A program made the translations under genes and the position numbers. From assembly GCA_002432085.1 (NCBI GenBank), contig DJFN01000063.1, forward strand, positions 51,707 through 57,735: a stretch of 6,029 nt of DNA, given 5' to 3'. How positions within the stretch are numbered: position 1 is the first letter of the stretch; the number at the start of each line of letters is the position of its first letter. Positions 5,295-6,029 of the stretch are shown piece by piece. This DNA is from Flavobacteriales bacterium UBA5871 (GTDB taxonomy: Bacteria > Bacteroidota > Bacteroidia > Flavobacteriales_D > Crocinitomicaceae). Under the pieces are notes generated by a model. It saw nothing but the letters and a program-made list of their open reading frames with translations, ran no database searches and was not told the DNA's origin.

Positions 5295-5310
5295 TGCTCC
5301 TTTGTGGTGA
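5295..5310 (-). repeat. Right arm of a 16-bp perfect inverted repeat
   Basis: TGCTCCTTTGTGGTGA ends one base before the stop codon of the DUF4386 gene. Read with that gene, it gives TCACCACAAAGGAGCA after the stop, the same sequence that follows the Crp/Fnr-type gene in its own sense direction. Confidence 0.85.
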
Positions 5311-5311
5311 T

Positions 5312-5980
5312 TCATTTCGCTTTCCCTCCACGCACCACCAGCCAGATCGCAAATCCCAATTCCCCAACAATCATCGGCAAGCTCAAAATGCTGTCGACAG
5401 TGGATTTAATCGCTTCATAGCCCGGCCAAAGCTGCTGAAGTCCGTTCGAAAACAGGTAGCAAACGCCCGCGATGAAAAGCAAAACGCTCCAGATCTTCGG
5501 AACGAATCCGGAAGCAAACGCCAGGCAACCAAGCAGGATGAGGTGGCAACCGAAAACGATCAATCCGACCGACCAGATCTGCTGAAACGCGTCCACGGAA
5601 GTCAATCCACCGAAATCAGTAGCGATGAACAAGACATTCAGCAAACGGTAAAGCGCATAGGCAAGAAAACCGCCGTAGATCAGGCGAAGCAAAGCGGTCA
5701 GCTTCGATAATTTCCGGTTGACGCGTCTGAAAAATGCATGCAATGCCAGAGCCGTGATGATATCCAGCAGTAAAACGAGCAAGAAGCCCAGCCAGCCGGC
5801 AATGAACAGGCTTTCGTTGCTGTGAATGTTCGTCGTTGTTTCGAAATCCTTTCCCGGAACGAACAAACGATTGAACACATAACCGTAGCTGAATCCGGCC
5901 AGCAGGGCCATAGCCACCAGCGACCAGCCGGCAATAAGTGCCGTGCGACGAAATGAAATGGAAGAGCTGTCAGCTGTCAT
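5312..5980 (-). CDS. DUF4386-family integral membrane protein
   Basis: This 222-residue inner-membrane protein has about six helices (13-35, 58-84, 93-120, 136-158, 162-180, 199-217). It shows the DUF4386 pattern: a first helix starting RRTALIAGW, a loop with VPGKDFETTTNI.SNESLF (about 41-59), LLDIITALALHAFFRRVNRKL, LRLIYGGFLAY, then FGCHLILLGCLAFASGFVPKIWSVLLFIAGVCY (144-175, with the G-(F/Y)-(L/V)-P-(K/R) turn), and a last helix IVGELGFAIWLVVRG. No enzymatic or transport function is established for the family. The start at 5980 is supported by a -7 element about 20 nt upstream and by normal family length. It converges on the Crp/Fnr-type gene. Confidence 0.88.
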   Translation of the reverse strand: MTADSSSISFRRTALIAGWSLVAMALLAGFSYGYVFNRLFVPGKDFETTTNIHSNESLFIAGWLGFLLVLLLDIITALALHAFFRRVNRKLSKLTALLRLIYGGFLAYALYRLLNVLFIATDFGGLTSVDAFQQIWSVGLIVFGCHLILLGCLAFASGFVPKIWSVLLFIAGVCYLFSNGLQQLWPGYEAIKSTVDSILSLPMIVGELGFAIWLVVRGGKAK

Positions 5981-5999
5981 TTTCAGAATCTTGATACTA

Positions 6000-6007
6000 C
6001 AAAAATA
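6000..6007 (-). promoter_or_regulatory. Probable -7 element of the DUF4386 gene
   Basis: On the minus strand TATTTTTG (6007-6000) matches TAnnTTTG, 19 nt before the ATG, so the leader would be short. The -33 element would fall at the very edge of or beyond the window and cannot be checked. Confidence 0.5.
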
Positions 6008-6029
6008 CGGACAACGAATCGCCCCGGAC

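Noticed and set aside
5288..5710. 140-codon plus-strand ORF opposite the DUF4386 gene
   Set aside because: The minus-strand frame has a consistent six-helix DUF4386 pattern. The plus product is low-complexity polar, and only the weak TACCTTTG match would drive it.

Overview
The window reads as a piece of a Bacteroidota chromosome, probably Flavobacteriia-like, though rank below phylum cannot be fixed from sequence alone. Three things support this. A large secreted protein ends in a type IX secretion (T9SS) sorting domain, which is restricted to this phylum. The promoters match the Bacteroidota consensus TTTG-N19-21-TAnnTTTG. Starts lack obvious Shine-Dalgarno sequences. Genes are near 50% GC by eye, and the intergenic stretches are clearly more AT-rich.

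Layout. Positions 1-354 are non-coding. The left edge carries a leftward promoter with a palindrome in its spacer, driving a gene outside the window. Next come scattered CACGAAT/ATTCGTG words, and then the strong terminator of the leftward gene. Positions 355-2649 (minus) encode a 764-residue T9SS cargo built of about five ~85-residue beta-rich repeats. Positions 2650-2942 are a divergent intergenic region holding a textbook promoter overlaid by two near-identical operators. Positions 2943-3948 (plus) form a three-gene operon: a 33-codon remnant of an ArsR repressor, an AHSA1/SRPBCC protein, and a DoxX-like membrane protein, closed by a 15-bp-stem terminator. Positions 4033-5060 (plus) are a two-gene unit: a small lipoprotein and a Crp/Fnr-family regulator 2 bp apart. 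Positions 5061-5311 are a convergent intergenic region bounded by a perfect 16-bp inverted repeat. Positions 5312-5980 (minus) encode a six-helix DUF4386 membrane protein, with its -10-like (-7) element at the right edge.

The most notable feature is the ArsR-SRPBCC-DoxX operon. Its promoter and twin operators look intact. The gene that should encode the autorepressor has lost its DNA-binding part, so only the C-terminal helix (WLEQFRKIWESRF) is left, in frame with an ATG and still 2 bp from the next gene. The operon is therefore either derepressed, controlled by a repressor encoded elsewhere, or accompanied by a dimerisation-only microprotein. The other region worth attention is the convergent intergenic at 5061-5311, where both flanking genes are followed by the same 16-nt sequence in sense orientation. 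I see no CRISPR array, tRNA, rRNA, transposase or integrase gene.
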